This document shows positions 55,101-64,000 of a stretch of DNA of 64,000 bases, piece after piece. The stretch comes from Leucosporidium creatinivorum. Its lineage: Eukaryota > Basidiomycota > Microbotryomycetes > Leucosporidiales > Leucosporidiaceae. The stretch covers positions 1-64,000 of the forward strand of contig BCKL01000025.1 of assembly GCA_001600635.1 (NCBI GenBank), read 5' to 3'. Under the pieces are notes generated by a model. The model was not told the origin of the DNA, made no database searches, and saw only the letters and a list, made by a program, of their open reading frames with translations. Within the stretch, counting starts at the first letter, position 1; each line of letters opens with the position of its first letter. The translations under genes were made by a program, and so were the position numbers.

Positions 55101-57070
55101 CATATCTCGCGTCCGATACTTACGCATATCGGTTGTTCGCGAACAGGTCGCCTCTGAACGACAAAAGCAGCTCCTTCGCGAGATTGAGGCCGAGGAACGA
55201 CTCGCCGAGGAGAAGGAGGCGAAGAAGGCCAAGGAGAACCAGAAGAAGAAAGACAAGAAGAAGTGCGTTGTATCTCACTTTCTCCGCGTCGCCGTACACT
55301 CGCTGACCTTCACCCTTCGCTTCTCGCTCTCGCAGGGAGCAACAACGCAAGAAGGAGGAGGAACGCCTCCAAAAGGAAGCCGAGATCGAAGCCGCCAAGC
55401 AAGCAGCAAAGCAAGCCGAGCGGGAGCGAGTCGAAGGCGAGCGTCGTCGCAACGAGGAGCAGCGGGCCAAGCGCGAGGCCGAGCGCCGAGCCAAGGAGGA
55501 GGAGCGGGCAAAGAAGGAGGAAAAGCTTCGGCAGCAAAAGGAAGAGGAACGGTTGAAGAAGGAGGAGAAGGCGAGGGTGGCTAAGGAGGCGAGGGTGGCG
55601 GCGGAGAAGGAGGCGAAGGAGAAAAAGGCGCGCGAGGATGCCGAGCGGAAGGCTAAGGAGGCGGCGGATAAAAAGGAGCGGGAGGAGAGGGAGGAGAAGG
55701 AGCGAGTTGAGAGGATTGCGCGGGAAGCAGAGGCCGAGCGGGAGAAGGCAGCAGCGGCAGTCGCTCGCGAGAAGGCAGCCGCCGCCGCCGCCGCTGCTCG
55801 GGCCAAGCAGCAACAGCAGCAGACGCCCAAGTCGCCCGTCAACTCGCGCAACGCCGCTCCCGCCAAACCTCACAACATCCCCGGTCTACCCAAGGCGCCC
55901 GTCGGCAAGACCTCGCCTGTTCCCTCCTCGCCGTCGCAAGGTAGCCGGTCTTCCTCGAACCTCCCTCCCGGCGTCCTTCCTCGCCAGCCCTCGATCTCTG
56001 CGCCGACACACCAGGTCCCTCCTCACCAGCAGTCGATGCAGCAGCAGCACGCTCCTCAGCAGCAGCAGCAGCAGCGACCCGTCGGCCCTCCTCAGCAGCA
56101 GCAGCAGCCCAGTTACGGTCAGCGCCAGCCTTCGCTCAACGGCACGTCGAGTCAGCCCCAGTCGTCGCGCATGTTCTCGCCTTCGCCGATCGGTCAACCT
56201 TCGCAGCAGCCTCAGCTGTACGGCAACATCGGGATGGGCCAACCTCAGCAAGGCTCGTTCATGCCCCACCCTCAGCCTCAGCAGCACCCCGTCGCGCACA
56301 TCTCCCCCGTGCTCGGTCGCAACGCTCCCATCGGCCCTTCTCCATCCTCGTCAGCGCCTTCGACCAACGGCATCCTCTCGCCTCGGCCCAACGGCGTCTC
56401 CCTCGCTCAGCCTGCGCCCATCGCTCCTCCACCGACGTCCAGCGCTGCTGCCCTCGCTACCAGCCCACGACCCATCAACATTGGACCCATCGGTGGAGTC
56501 ATCGGTCGGCCTTCGTCGTCCGTCTCGTCGCAGCGGTCCTCCTCGCCGCCGCCACGAGTGTTCGGCTCGTCGGCTCTTCTCGAGGACGACGAGATCGTGG
56601 TCCCTCAGTCACGGTCGCAAAGTCAGCAGCAAGGTCTTCCTCAGCAGCAGCAACAGCAGCAGCAGTCAGCCTCCTCGTCGGACTGGTCGTCGCCCTTCTC
56701 GGCGGGCATTTGGGGCGCCCCGGCGTTGCCTACTCCCATCGTCACACCCGACCGCAACTCGGTCATCCGTGATCGCGCAAGGGTCAGCTACCTCAAGCTC
56801 GACGAGTTGAGCAATGGCGGAGCTCAGCCTATCGCTATCGGCGACATTCACCGAGCGATGTGGGCACTGTGGCCCGACTCGACCTCAGTGGAGTGAGTTG
56901 TTGGCCTCGTTCGCTTCTTGTAGAGCAGCTCGCTGACATTCTCTCCTTCTTCTCGCAGCCTCAAAGAGCTGGTCGAGTCGATGCTGCAAGAAGGCAACCT
57001 CGTCAATGGCGGCGGATCCTTCACCTTCACCCAACGCGGCGAGGGTCTCTACTCGCAGTTCAACGCATAA
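52154..57070 (+). CDS. NST1: Stress-response protein NST1
   Basis: A very large first exon (52154-53665) opens [15 protein letters not shown] and a [13 protein letters not shown] basic run. It continues through [50 protein letters not shown], then over an intron [22 protein letters not shown]. Together these are the NST1 signature including its CSCAVCGRK cysteine cluster. A His-rich patch, long Asp/Glu runs, [37 protein letters not shown], a very long charged coiled coil (about 55150-55800) and a Gln/Pro/Ser-rich tail follow, ending [33 protein letters not shown]. Yeast Nst1 negatively affects salt tolerance and binds the splicing factor Msl1. The CAG-type glutamine tracts and alanine runs are likely length-variable. 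The open frames on the other strand here are mirror images of this low complexity. Confidence 0.92.
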
Positions 57071-57768
57071 TATTTGCACCAAGCGTCTCCCCTCCTCGCC
57101 TCCCTTCTTACTCCTCCCCCCTCTCTCTCTCACTTCTCTCCTCCCCCGGGTTCAATGGTCCTCCGTAGTGCTTGATGGGGGCCGAGTCGGTGAATGGCGG
57201 TCTCTCCTTTTGGCAGTACGAGTTAGCTCATCTGAATGTAGTGGAATGATTAGAGGACATCTCCAAAGTGTTACAACCGAGCAGAAAGGTCAAGCGAGCC
57301 TGCTTCGGCGATGGCTGTCGAGAGGCCGGACACCGCGCTTCAGTTTCCGGCTACGGCTCTGATCTCGCTCGCTGATAGTCGAGTGCAGCGTGCCAATCGC
57401 CCGCACGCTCAGCCGACGTTTCAAGAGCCTTCAGACCGAGCGACGGCTTCGCAGGCCTCGACCCCTCGCCGAGACATGGACCGAGCGACTCTCGTACGGC
57501 GCTTCGCTGCAGAAGGGCGAGCGAAGTAGGGGAGGAATGTCTCGCTCATTAGTAGCAGGGAGTATCGCTGCTGCAGTGAGCCGAGTTGACCTCGGTCGAA
57601 GGATTCGAGCGAACGCTGCTTGCCGTCCTTCCATTTCGTCCGTCTCGTCTTCGCTCGCTACACGACTGTCTCTGGTCTTCCAACAGCTACGAGACACTGA
57701 GCTCAAGGCTATAGTGTCCTCCTATCGCCCTACACTCCCTACCCAACACCTCGAGCGCAGATCGCGGC
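57071..57768. other. Spacer between NST1 and the peroxiredoxin-like gene
   Basis: Nearly 700 bp. It starts with a CT-rich 3' UTR (57090-57150), then unremarkable sequence and a leader with possible splice signals. No gene is seen. Confidence 0.45.
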
Positions 57769-59517
57769 ATGAGTTCCCACCCTTCCTCGCTGTCAGCGCC
57801 CGCTTCGCCCTCTCTTACGCCTTCTCCAGCATTCTCCACTTTGTCAGAAGCGACCTTCACCTCCAATACCAGCACCAACACCCTCCTACCAGCATCTCAG
57901 CCGCCGTTGGAGCGGCGCGCTTTGTCAGACGGCGCGGTCGAGCAGCTCAACAAGGACAGAGAAGCAGAATGCGCGCCCGAGGGAACAGCAGCGGATGAGG
58001 AAGCACAGCGGTTGGATGACAAGCTCAGGAAGATGAACCTCGGTGCGGAAGGAGGCGGGGAGGGAGAGTGCGGATGCGCTTCGCCTTCGCCTTTGTCGCC
58101 TGACTTGGAGGGCGGGGCTTTTGAGGGGATGGGAGGACTGTCTGGAGGGAAGAATGAGCAGATGGATGGGCAGCAAGAGCTGCTGTCGCCGAGGTTGGCC
58201 AGCTCGAGAGCTAGGAAGAGCGGCACGGGCGCCAACACCGAGGGGACTGGAGAGTTTGACCGGTTCGGCCTGCCTAGTCTCGAGGCCATCAAGCGTGAGT
58301 CGTCATTTCTGAGCCGGCTACAACTCTGGCGAGATACGCAGCGGCCTGGGATCATCGCCGAGCCTTGTTTGCTGACCTTCGGCGTTCACCTCGCGCAGTG
58401 GCCAGCGCTTGTCGTCTCGTCGGCGAGAGTGGAGAGGCCACTACACTCGGAGATCTCGTCCGATCTCGTGGGCGTGTAGTCGTCGTCTTTCTTCGCCATC
58501 TTTGGTGCGTTTGCCTATGCCGCCTCGGGAGAGGATTCGGCTGACCTCTTCTTCCCTCTTTCGGCTGACCTCTTCTTCCCTCTTTCGCTGACCTCTTCTT
58601 CCCTCTTTCTCATATCGTTATCGAACAGGTGCGGTCTCTGCGCGCAATACGTGACAGCTCTCCGACGCGCAACGAACGCCCTCGCCTCCGCTTCTTCCAC
58701 CACCGTCTCCACCACCTCGGACCAGTCCCCTCCTCTTTATATCCTCCTGGTCTCTTCCGGCTCGCCCTCTATTATCCCCATTTATCGCTCAAGGGTGAGC
58801 TTCCGACGTAGAGCTGCTGCAGATTGCCGAACTGACCTCGCCTCCTTCTCAGCTGGATTGCCCATTCCCTCTCTACGTCGACCAGCGGCGAGCCATCTAC
58901 AAAGCTCTCGGCATGACGCTGAAGTCGCTCAGCGCTGGAAAGGAGAAGGATAAGGGCAGCTGTGAGTACCGCTGAGCTGAGATTTTAGCGAACTCAAGTC
59001 GACGCTGACCTCGGCTCCTCGCGCAGACATCACCAAGTCGATGCTCGAGAACGTCGTGTCGAGTACAGCCGTGAGGAACTCGACCACATAAACTACTCAG
59101 CTAGAGCTGACGCACTTCTGCCTTCCAGAGCGGCCTCGCCATGCGCGCCAACCCGGGCAATCAGCGCCAACTCGGCGGAGAGTTTGTCTTCACCGCTGAG
59201 GGTAGGCTTCTCATTCTCGTCGCTCGCTCTTGATCAAAACGGAAGGAGTTCTACACTTGCTCCCGCGCTGGACGCTGACCTACATCCACTTCTCGCCTTC
59301 CTTCCTACAGATGGCGACAAGGAGATCAAGTGCACCTACGCCTCGCGTATGAACAGCACGAGGAGTCATTCAGAGGTGCGTCTCGACCTCGCATCATCCT
59401 CTTACCGTAGCTAACTCTCGCCTCGTACAGGTTCGCGACCTCTTCGCAGCGGCCGGCGTAGTGCTCAGCGCCGAGGACGAGGCATCCATCTTCGGCGGCA
59501 GTTCGACGGGTCAGTGA
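57769..59517 (+). CDS. Peroxiredoxin-like 2 (AhpC/TSA-2) protein
   Basis: A Ser/Pro-rich and acidic N-terminal exon (57769 to about 58290) precedes the thioredoxin-fold part: ATTLGDLVRSRGRVVVVFLRHLW joined by splicing to CGLCAQYVTALRRA, then LYILLVSSGSPSIIPIYRSR, LDCPFPLYVDQRRAIYKALGM, SGLAMRANPGNQRQLGGEFVF and an end with SEVRDLFAAAGV. FLRHLWCGLC with its CxxC, and FPLYVD..RA-Y-ALGM, are the marks of the AhpC-TSA_2 (PRXL2/FAM213-like) family common in basidiomycetes. Activity is presumed redox, substrate unknown. Seven or more exons, several under 80 nt. A pair of TTCGGCTGACCTCTTCTTCC-like direct repeats (58537-58610) sits in the intron before CGLC and may offer several branch sites. Confidence 0.8.
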
Positions 59518-59913
59518 GAGGCTTTTAAAGGCATCTATGGGCGGTCACATATGGAGACCAATGATAGGGTGCAGGAAGGGTAGTCGGCTCGGCGACTGGC
59601 TCGTAAAGCCTGCTTTGTAATGCTTTCTCCGGAATATGCTGCTCGCGAGGGGTCCGAGCGAGGGGCTGCGAGAGTCGCCGGCATTGTGCTCCCTTTCACG
59701 CTGCATCGTAGATTGCCGGACGAGGGCACGTTGAGCAACTCTCCCACCTCGGCGCCGATCAAAGGTCAATTAACCTGACGTCGACTCGCGATGCTCGCTT
59801 GGTTGAACTTCTGAAGTGCACCCGCTCCTTTCTCTTTTCCAACTATCTCGACTCGACTCGTCGCTCCCTACAGCTCTCCAACCACACAGCCCAGCTCTCA
59901 CTTAGCCTACAAG
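59518..59913. other. Spacer before the DUF89 gene
   Basis: 396 bp containing the 3' UTR of the previous gene and the promoter and leader of the next. No gene is seen. Confidence 0.45.
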
Positions 59914-62464
59914 ATGAGCTCCGCCCAGCCCGCCTCGCAGGCTCCCAAGAAAGTGGGACTCGCGCTCAAGAATCTGCCTCCCAAGCAAGAAGGTTTCGGC
60001 CAGCACCTGGTGAGTTCCCTTATCTACGCGTCTGAGCTACGCTGCTCTGCTACGGAGGAGGAGCAGAGCTGGCAGCAGCGGGGGACCACAGGCGGAGAGT
60101 TCCCGGGGAAGCTGGGGCGCTGCAGCTGCTGTTGATGGTGCGGGAAGCCTGTAGGGGACTGATAAGTGTGCTGCTGCTCTGCTGTGCGCTCTCAGTCGCT
60201 GCTGGGCTTTGTTGAACGTGCTTTCGCTCAGATTGCCTTCGATCGCGGGAGACCGGAAGCCCTCTTGGGAAGTTGTTGCTGCTTCCTAGCAGGCAGCGAC
60301 GACTCTCATACATGGCCTTGATGAGATCCTGCTCGGGCTCGAACAACAGCCTCGTTTGGAAGACCCTCGCTGACCTTCTCCTTTCACCCTCGGCGAACAG
60401 TACCCCCGAACTCCCTCCCGCGTCGACCCCGCTCACCCTCCCTGGCCCTCCTACCGCGGCTACCACGAGTACTCCTTCGCGCACGCGACGATGAGCCACC
60501 GGCTGCCCACCATCCTCGGCAAGGCCATCGAAGACGTCATCAAGACCCTCGCCGACGAGTACGATGAGGAGCGCATTACGGATCTCACGGCTTGCATTGA
60601 GCGCATGGAGGACTTGATGGAGGATTTGCAGGGGAACTCGAAGCTGAGGCCGATCATCGATGATGGAGAGGGAGACATTCCTCTGTGGAACAAGGAGATT
60701 GCCAAGGTTGGTTCTTGCCGAGCTTTCTCGTCGCGCGAGGTGAAGCTGACTCGCTTTGCTTCTACAGTACTTCCGCGGCAAAGACTTTATGAACGCTCCC
60801 TGGCTCTTCGCCGAGGCCTACAAGTACCGTCAGTTGCTTTTTCCCTCTCCCTCTACTCGGCTACCTCAAGCTGACCCTCCCTCCCTCTTCTAACAGGCCG
60901 TCTCCACGAATGCTTCTCGATGAGCAAGCACTGGAAGTCCTACGACGTCTTCTTCCGCCAGAAGTGCGAGACCTTCTCCCGCTCGGGCGACGCCGTCTTT
61001 GAGCTGTCGACCCGCTTCGCCGAGCCTTACCTCGCCGACTCGAAGCTGAACGAGGAGGACCAGCTAAGCGCCAAGAAGCTCTTGTTCCTTGAGCTTACTC
61101 AGGTCGCTCTTTGGGGCAACGCTACCGATCTTTCGCTTCTCATCGACGTGAGTTTCTTGCTTCGGCCGACGAGTTGACATCTTTCGGGCTCTCCGTGTGT
61201 CGTTGAGAGCCATGCTGACCTACTATCACTCGCACAGATGTCCGAGGACGACATCAAGAAGCTTCAGTCGACTGGAGGAGACCACCTCGCCGCGACCGAG
61301 AAGAACAGTGAGCCCCCTCTTTCCCTGCTGTTCTCAGAGAGCTTCGCTGACCCCTTCGCGTCTTTACACAGTCCTCCACAACAACATGCCCGAGACGTGG
61401 GATCTCGTCTCCTCGCCCAAGTTCGGCGGCGACAAGAAGGGCGGCCGGATCGACATCGGTTCGTCCCTGCCTTCCCTTCTCCTCTTCTCCTCTTCGCCTC
61501 GCTGACCCTCATTCCCCCTGCCCACAGTCATGGACAACGCCGGCTTCGAGCTCTTCTGCGACATGATCTACGCCGACTTTCTCATCGTCTCCAACCTCGC
61601 CTCCGAAGTCCGCTTCCACGGCAAGCGCTTTGCCTGGTTCGTCTCGGACGTGACGGCGCCCGACTTCTCCTGGATTGTCAACCAGATGATTCGTGCGTTC
61701 CCTTCCTCTCGTATCCCTTGCTGTAGCTGACGAGATGGAGGAACAGACGGCCACCTCTTCCCCAACGCCTCCGAGACCGACATCGCCTCGCTCCGTCAAC
61801 TCGGCCTGCGCTGGCAGACGTACATCAAGGACAAGCGCTGGATCTACCAGGCCCACCCCTTCTGGGTCACCGGATGGACCTACTGGGACCTCAAGAATGA
61901 GTGCCCCGATCTTTGGCTCGGTGAGTTTCTGCTCGGCGTTGACTTCCAGCTCAAGACGGAAGCTCATGTCCCTTCCCATGCGCCACAGACCTCTGCGAAT
62001 CGGACCTCGTCATCTTCAAGGGAGATTTGAACCACCGCAAACTCACCTACGACTGCCACGCTCCTGCCGACACGCCTTTCGACGTCGCTATCGGCCCTCT
62101 CGGCTCGGACCCTGGAGCTCCTCCCGGTTGCTCTCGCTCTCTTATTTACTCACTCTCCTAGCTTTTACTGATCTTTCACCCCCTCCTCTCCCCTCCTTCC
62201 CACGCCCTCCGTCCCTCCCCTTCCCCATACTCGTCCTTCCTCGCCTCCTCGCCGAACCCCTCCTCGCCGAACCCCCCTCCCCGGCTCCCGACACATACAC
62301 AAACAGTCCTTTCCCTGCGCACAATCAAGTCAGACGTAGTCGTTGGGGTGTCCGCCGCCGTCGCCAAAGAACTGGACGACACGCAGGAAGGCTGGAAGAT
62401 CTCGGCACAGTACGCGGTGGTTAGCTTGTCCGCAGGGCACTCAGACCAGGAAGCGACAGTCTAA
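59914..62464 (+). CDS. DUF89 damage-control phosphatase, ARMT1-like
   Basis: The start at 59914 gives [22 protein letters not shown]. Spliced exons continue as [62 protein letters not shown]-like helices, then [15 protein letters not shown], the metal-site motif [92 protein letters not shown] and [24 protein letters not shown].. and KGDLNHRKL are the two sequence hallmarks of DUF89 subfamily III. The yeast relative YMR027W is a metal-dependent phosphatase of fructose-1-phosphate and like damaged or overflow sugar phosphates. About nine introns; the last acceptor at about 62306 leads to [15 protein letters not shown] and a stop at 62462-62464. Confidence 0.88.
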
Positions 62465-63323
62465 GCGACCAGAAGGCTACCGTCTAGGTCATCAGGAGGC
62501 TCACCCTCTAGACGTAGGCGTAGCAGCTTGAGGAGGGGTTCGGCGCCGAGCAGGTGGGAGTTGGAGCGGGATGGAGGACTTGCTAGAGGATTTCGTGAGA
62601 GGTCAAAAGGGATTCGGTTCAGTGCTTTGTGAACTCAGCTTCGGGTGTACCTAATTCGCTCAGTGGGTGGTCAGAGAGCTGGCGAGCGAGCGGAGGAGAG
62701 AGAGGAGAAGGTGCTCGGCGCGGACTCGCGCGCGGGCTTCGCTGAGGTTCACCGCGAGAGTTGCGAGGCGGTGCAGCAGAGCTGTGTGGCTTGTTCAAGA
62801 GCGTGGTTCCGAGCTAAAAAGCGCTGCTCGCTACCAGCATCGGCTCTTTACTCCTGCTTAGGGTTGCAAGAGATCGCCTCGCTCGGCGATGGGTCGGCGG
62901 TGCCGAGCTCGCTTCGCTCTGCTCTGCTCGAGGGTCTCGCAGCTCTTCGAGGACTCGGTCCAAAATCCTTTTGGGGATCTTCTCTAGTAGTCCCCAGCAA
63001 CCTTTAATGAGCAGGAAACGATTCCCATCGACTATCAGGATGACGAGCGATCCCCTCGGACTCGGAGCCGAGGTGCAATGTCTGCCACGCCAGAGAGCAG
63101 CGAGTGCTTCGCTCCGCCGAAGTTCCTATTCACAGCTCCAGTAGGTGTCCACCCTTTTGAGCCACCCTTTGAGCACCCATCGCGGCCGTCTCTCATCAAA
63201 CCACGAGCCGAATCGTCTCGTCTCTCCTCCTCCCTTCCTCTCCTCTCCATCCCCTTCCTACCTGTTACTCAAAAACTGCCATTGATTCATTTCGTTTCTA
63301 CCTTTCCTAGTCCTATCACATCC
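62465..63323. other. Convergent spacer DUF89/IF1
   Basis: About 860 bp between two convergent genes. A plus-strand frame at 62645-63007 has no family words. Tandem CTTTTGAGC(A/C)ACC words occur at 63152-63180. No gene is supported. Confidence 0.4.
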
Positions 63324-64000
63324 TTACTGCTTGCCCACCCCCTTTCCCTCGACACTAGCCTCCAGAGCCTGGTGGTCCTTCTCGAGCTGGTGCAAGTGCT
63401 CCTTGGACGCCTCGATGGACTTCTTGAGGGCCTTGAGCTTTTCGCGCTCCTGTTTCAAATGATTCCTCACTTGTTAGCTTTTCCTTCTTCCTACGCTCCT
63501 TGTCGAGGAGGACTCTGGAGCTAGCGCGGGGACGGGAGGGAAGGCGATGAAGAAGGGAGTGCAAAGAGGGCAAGGAGAAGGGAGGGAAGGATGTAGACAT
63601 ACCTGGTCACGGACAAACTGCTCCTCGGCGGCCTTCTCGCGCTTGTTGAACGCTTGATTCGAAGTGCCCGAGGGGGAGCCGCCGGCCCTGTTTGTGCGTC
63701 GTTTCACAACCGAGGATTACAAGTGGTCAGCGTTCAAGTCCAGTGAACGTATGAGATGCAGCTGTAGCAGAGGTGGGGAGCAGGAGAAGAGCGAGAGGAA
63801 GGCGGGAGGAGATGAGAGGCGACGTGGGTGGGTGGGGGAAGGGCTCGTTCGGTCTCGTGCCGCCTTCTGTAGCCCTCCAACTGCAACGGGAACGACAGCA
63901 GCGTATGCAGTTATCCACCAGCCACACTCTGCTTCCCTTCCGGCCCCGCTACACCTCAGCAACCCTCGGTAAACGCCTCGAGAAGACACGAGAATGACGT
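63324..64000 (-). CDS. INH1: Mitochondrial ATPase inhibitor (IF1), 5' end off the window
   Basis: Exons 63687-63603 and 63449-63324 read GGSPSGTSNQAFNKREKAAEEQFVRDQ then EREKLKALKKSIEASKEHLHQLEKDHQALEASVEG and the stop TAA at 63324-63326. The minimal inhibitory stretch F-x-K-R-E-x-A-x-E-x-x-[FY]-x-R-x-Q is clear, followed by the Leu/Lys coiled coil used for dimerisation. IF1 blocks ATP hydrolysis by F1 at low pH. The intron 63602-63450 has the branch AGCTAACAAG. The exon holding the presequence must lie at 63728 or beyond; no convincing ATG is seen before the edge, so the gene is treated as partial. Confidence 0.8.

Noticed and set aside
52796-55873. Long minus-strand frames opposite NST1
   Set aside because: They mirror the low-complexity Gln/Glu/Ala/Lys coding of NST1 as Leu/Ser/Phe/Cys runs, and NST1 on the plus strand has clear conserved motifs.
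62645-63007. Plus-strand frame of 120 codons between DUF89 and IF1
   Set aside because: No conserved words, no splice pattern, composition like the spacer; probably the 3' flank.
1-64000. Bacterial-type features such as operons, ribosome-binding sites, CRISPR arrays
   Set aside because: The genes have spliceosomal introns and eukaryotic families throughout; no array-like short spaced repeats were found.

Overview
The window reads as nuclear DNA of a GC-rich basidiomycete yeast, most likely Pucciniomycotina (red yeasts of the Rhodotorula/Sporobolomyces/Rhodosporidiobolus kind). The evidence is dense intron-rich genes with mostly 45-100 nt introns (GTGAGT-like donors, CTGAC/CTAAC branch sites, CAG acceptors), and fungal genes such as NST1, PEX14, YVC1, a LEC1-type PX protein and Argonaute. 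The genus is inference. No virus-like element, rRNA or CRISPR array was seen.

Layout. 0-3.5 kb: intron-bearing tRNA-Asn (-), a CsbD-repeat gene (-), a Clp1-like gene copy A (+) and a second tRNA-Asn (+). 4.1-16.4 kb: MFS transporter (+), mitochondrial uL10m (-), COX5A/Cox6 (+, with a 1.85 kb repeat-bearing intron), TAF8 (+), a small membrane ORF (-) and a MET1-type uroporphyrinogen-III methyltransferase (-). 17.4-19.8 kb: a mosaic of an RPL21 3' fragment, a third tRNA-Asn (-) and Clp1-like copy B (-). 20.4-40.6 kb: LEC1-like PX protein (-), RPL21 (-), PEX14 (+), ureidoglycolate lyase (-), Argonaute (-), YVC1 channel (-), MET22 (+). 40.7-47.5 kb: three copies of an unrecognised cysteine-motif family around a vWA-domain gene. 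47.5-64 kb: a doubtful F-box-like locus, RPS9 (-), NST1 (+), a peroxiredoxin-like gene (+), a DUF89 phosphatase (+) and the mitochondrial ATPase inhibitor (-, its 5' end beyond the window).

Most genes are housekeeping and unrelated, which is normal for such genomes. MET1 and MET22 both serve sulfate assimilation, COX5A, uL10m and IF1 are mitochondrial, and Argonaute implies retained RNA silencing. The unusual parts are: (i) an inverted pair of about 1.7 kb blocks (tRNA-Asn plus Clp1-like) that bracket 14 kb, one joined to a piece of RPL21; (ii) the three-member gene family, with one copy looking decayed; (iii) the giant tandem-repeat intron inside COX5A; (iv) a perfect hairpin that covers the branch site of an Argonaute intron; and (v) a short telomere-like tract next to a G-rich run.
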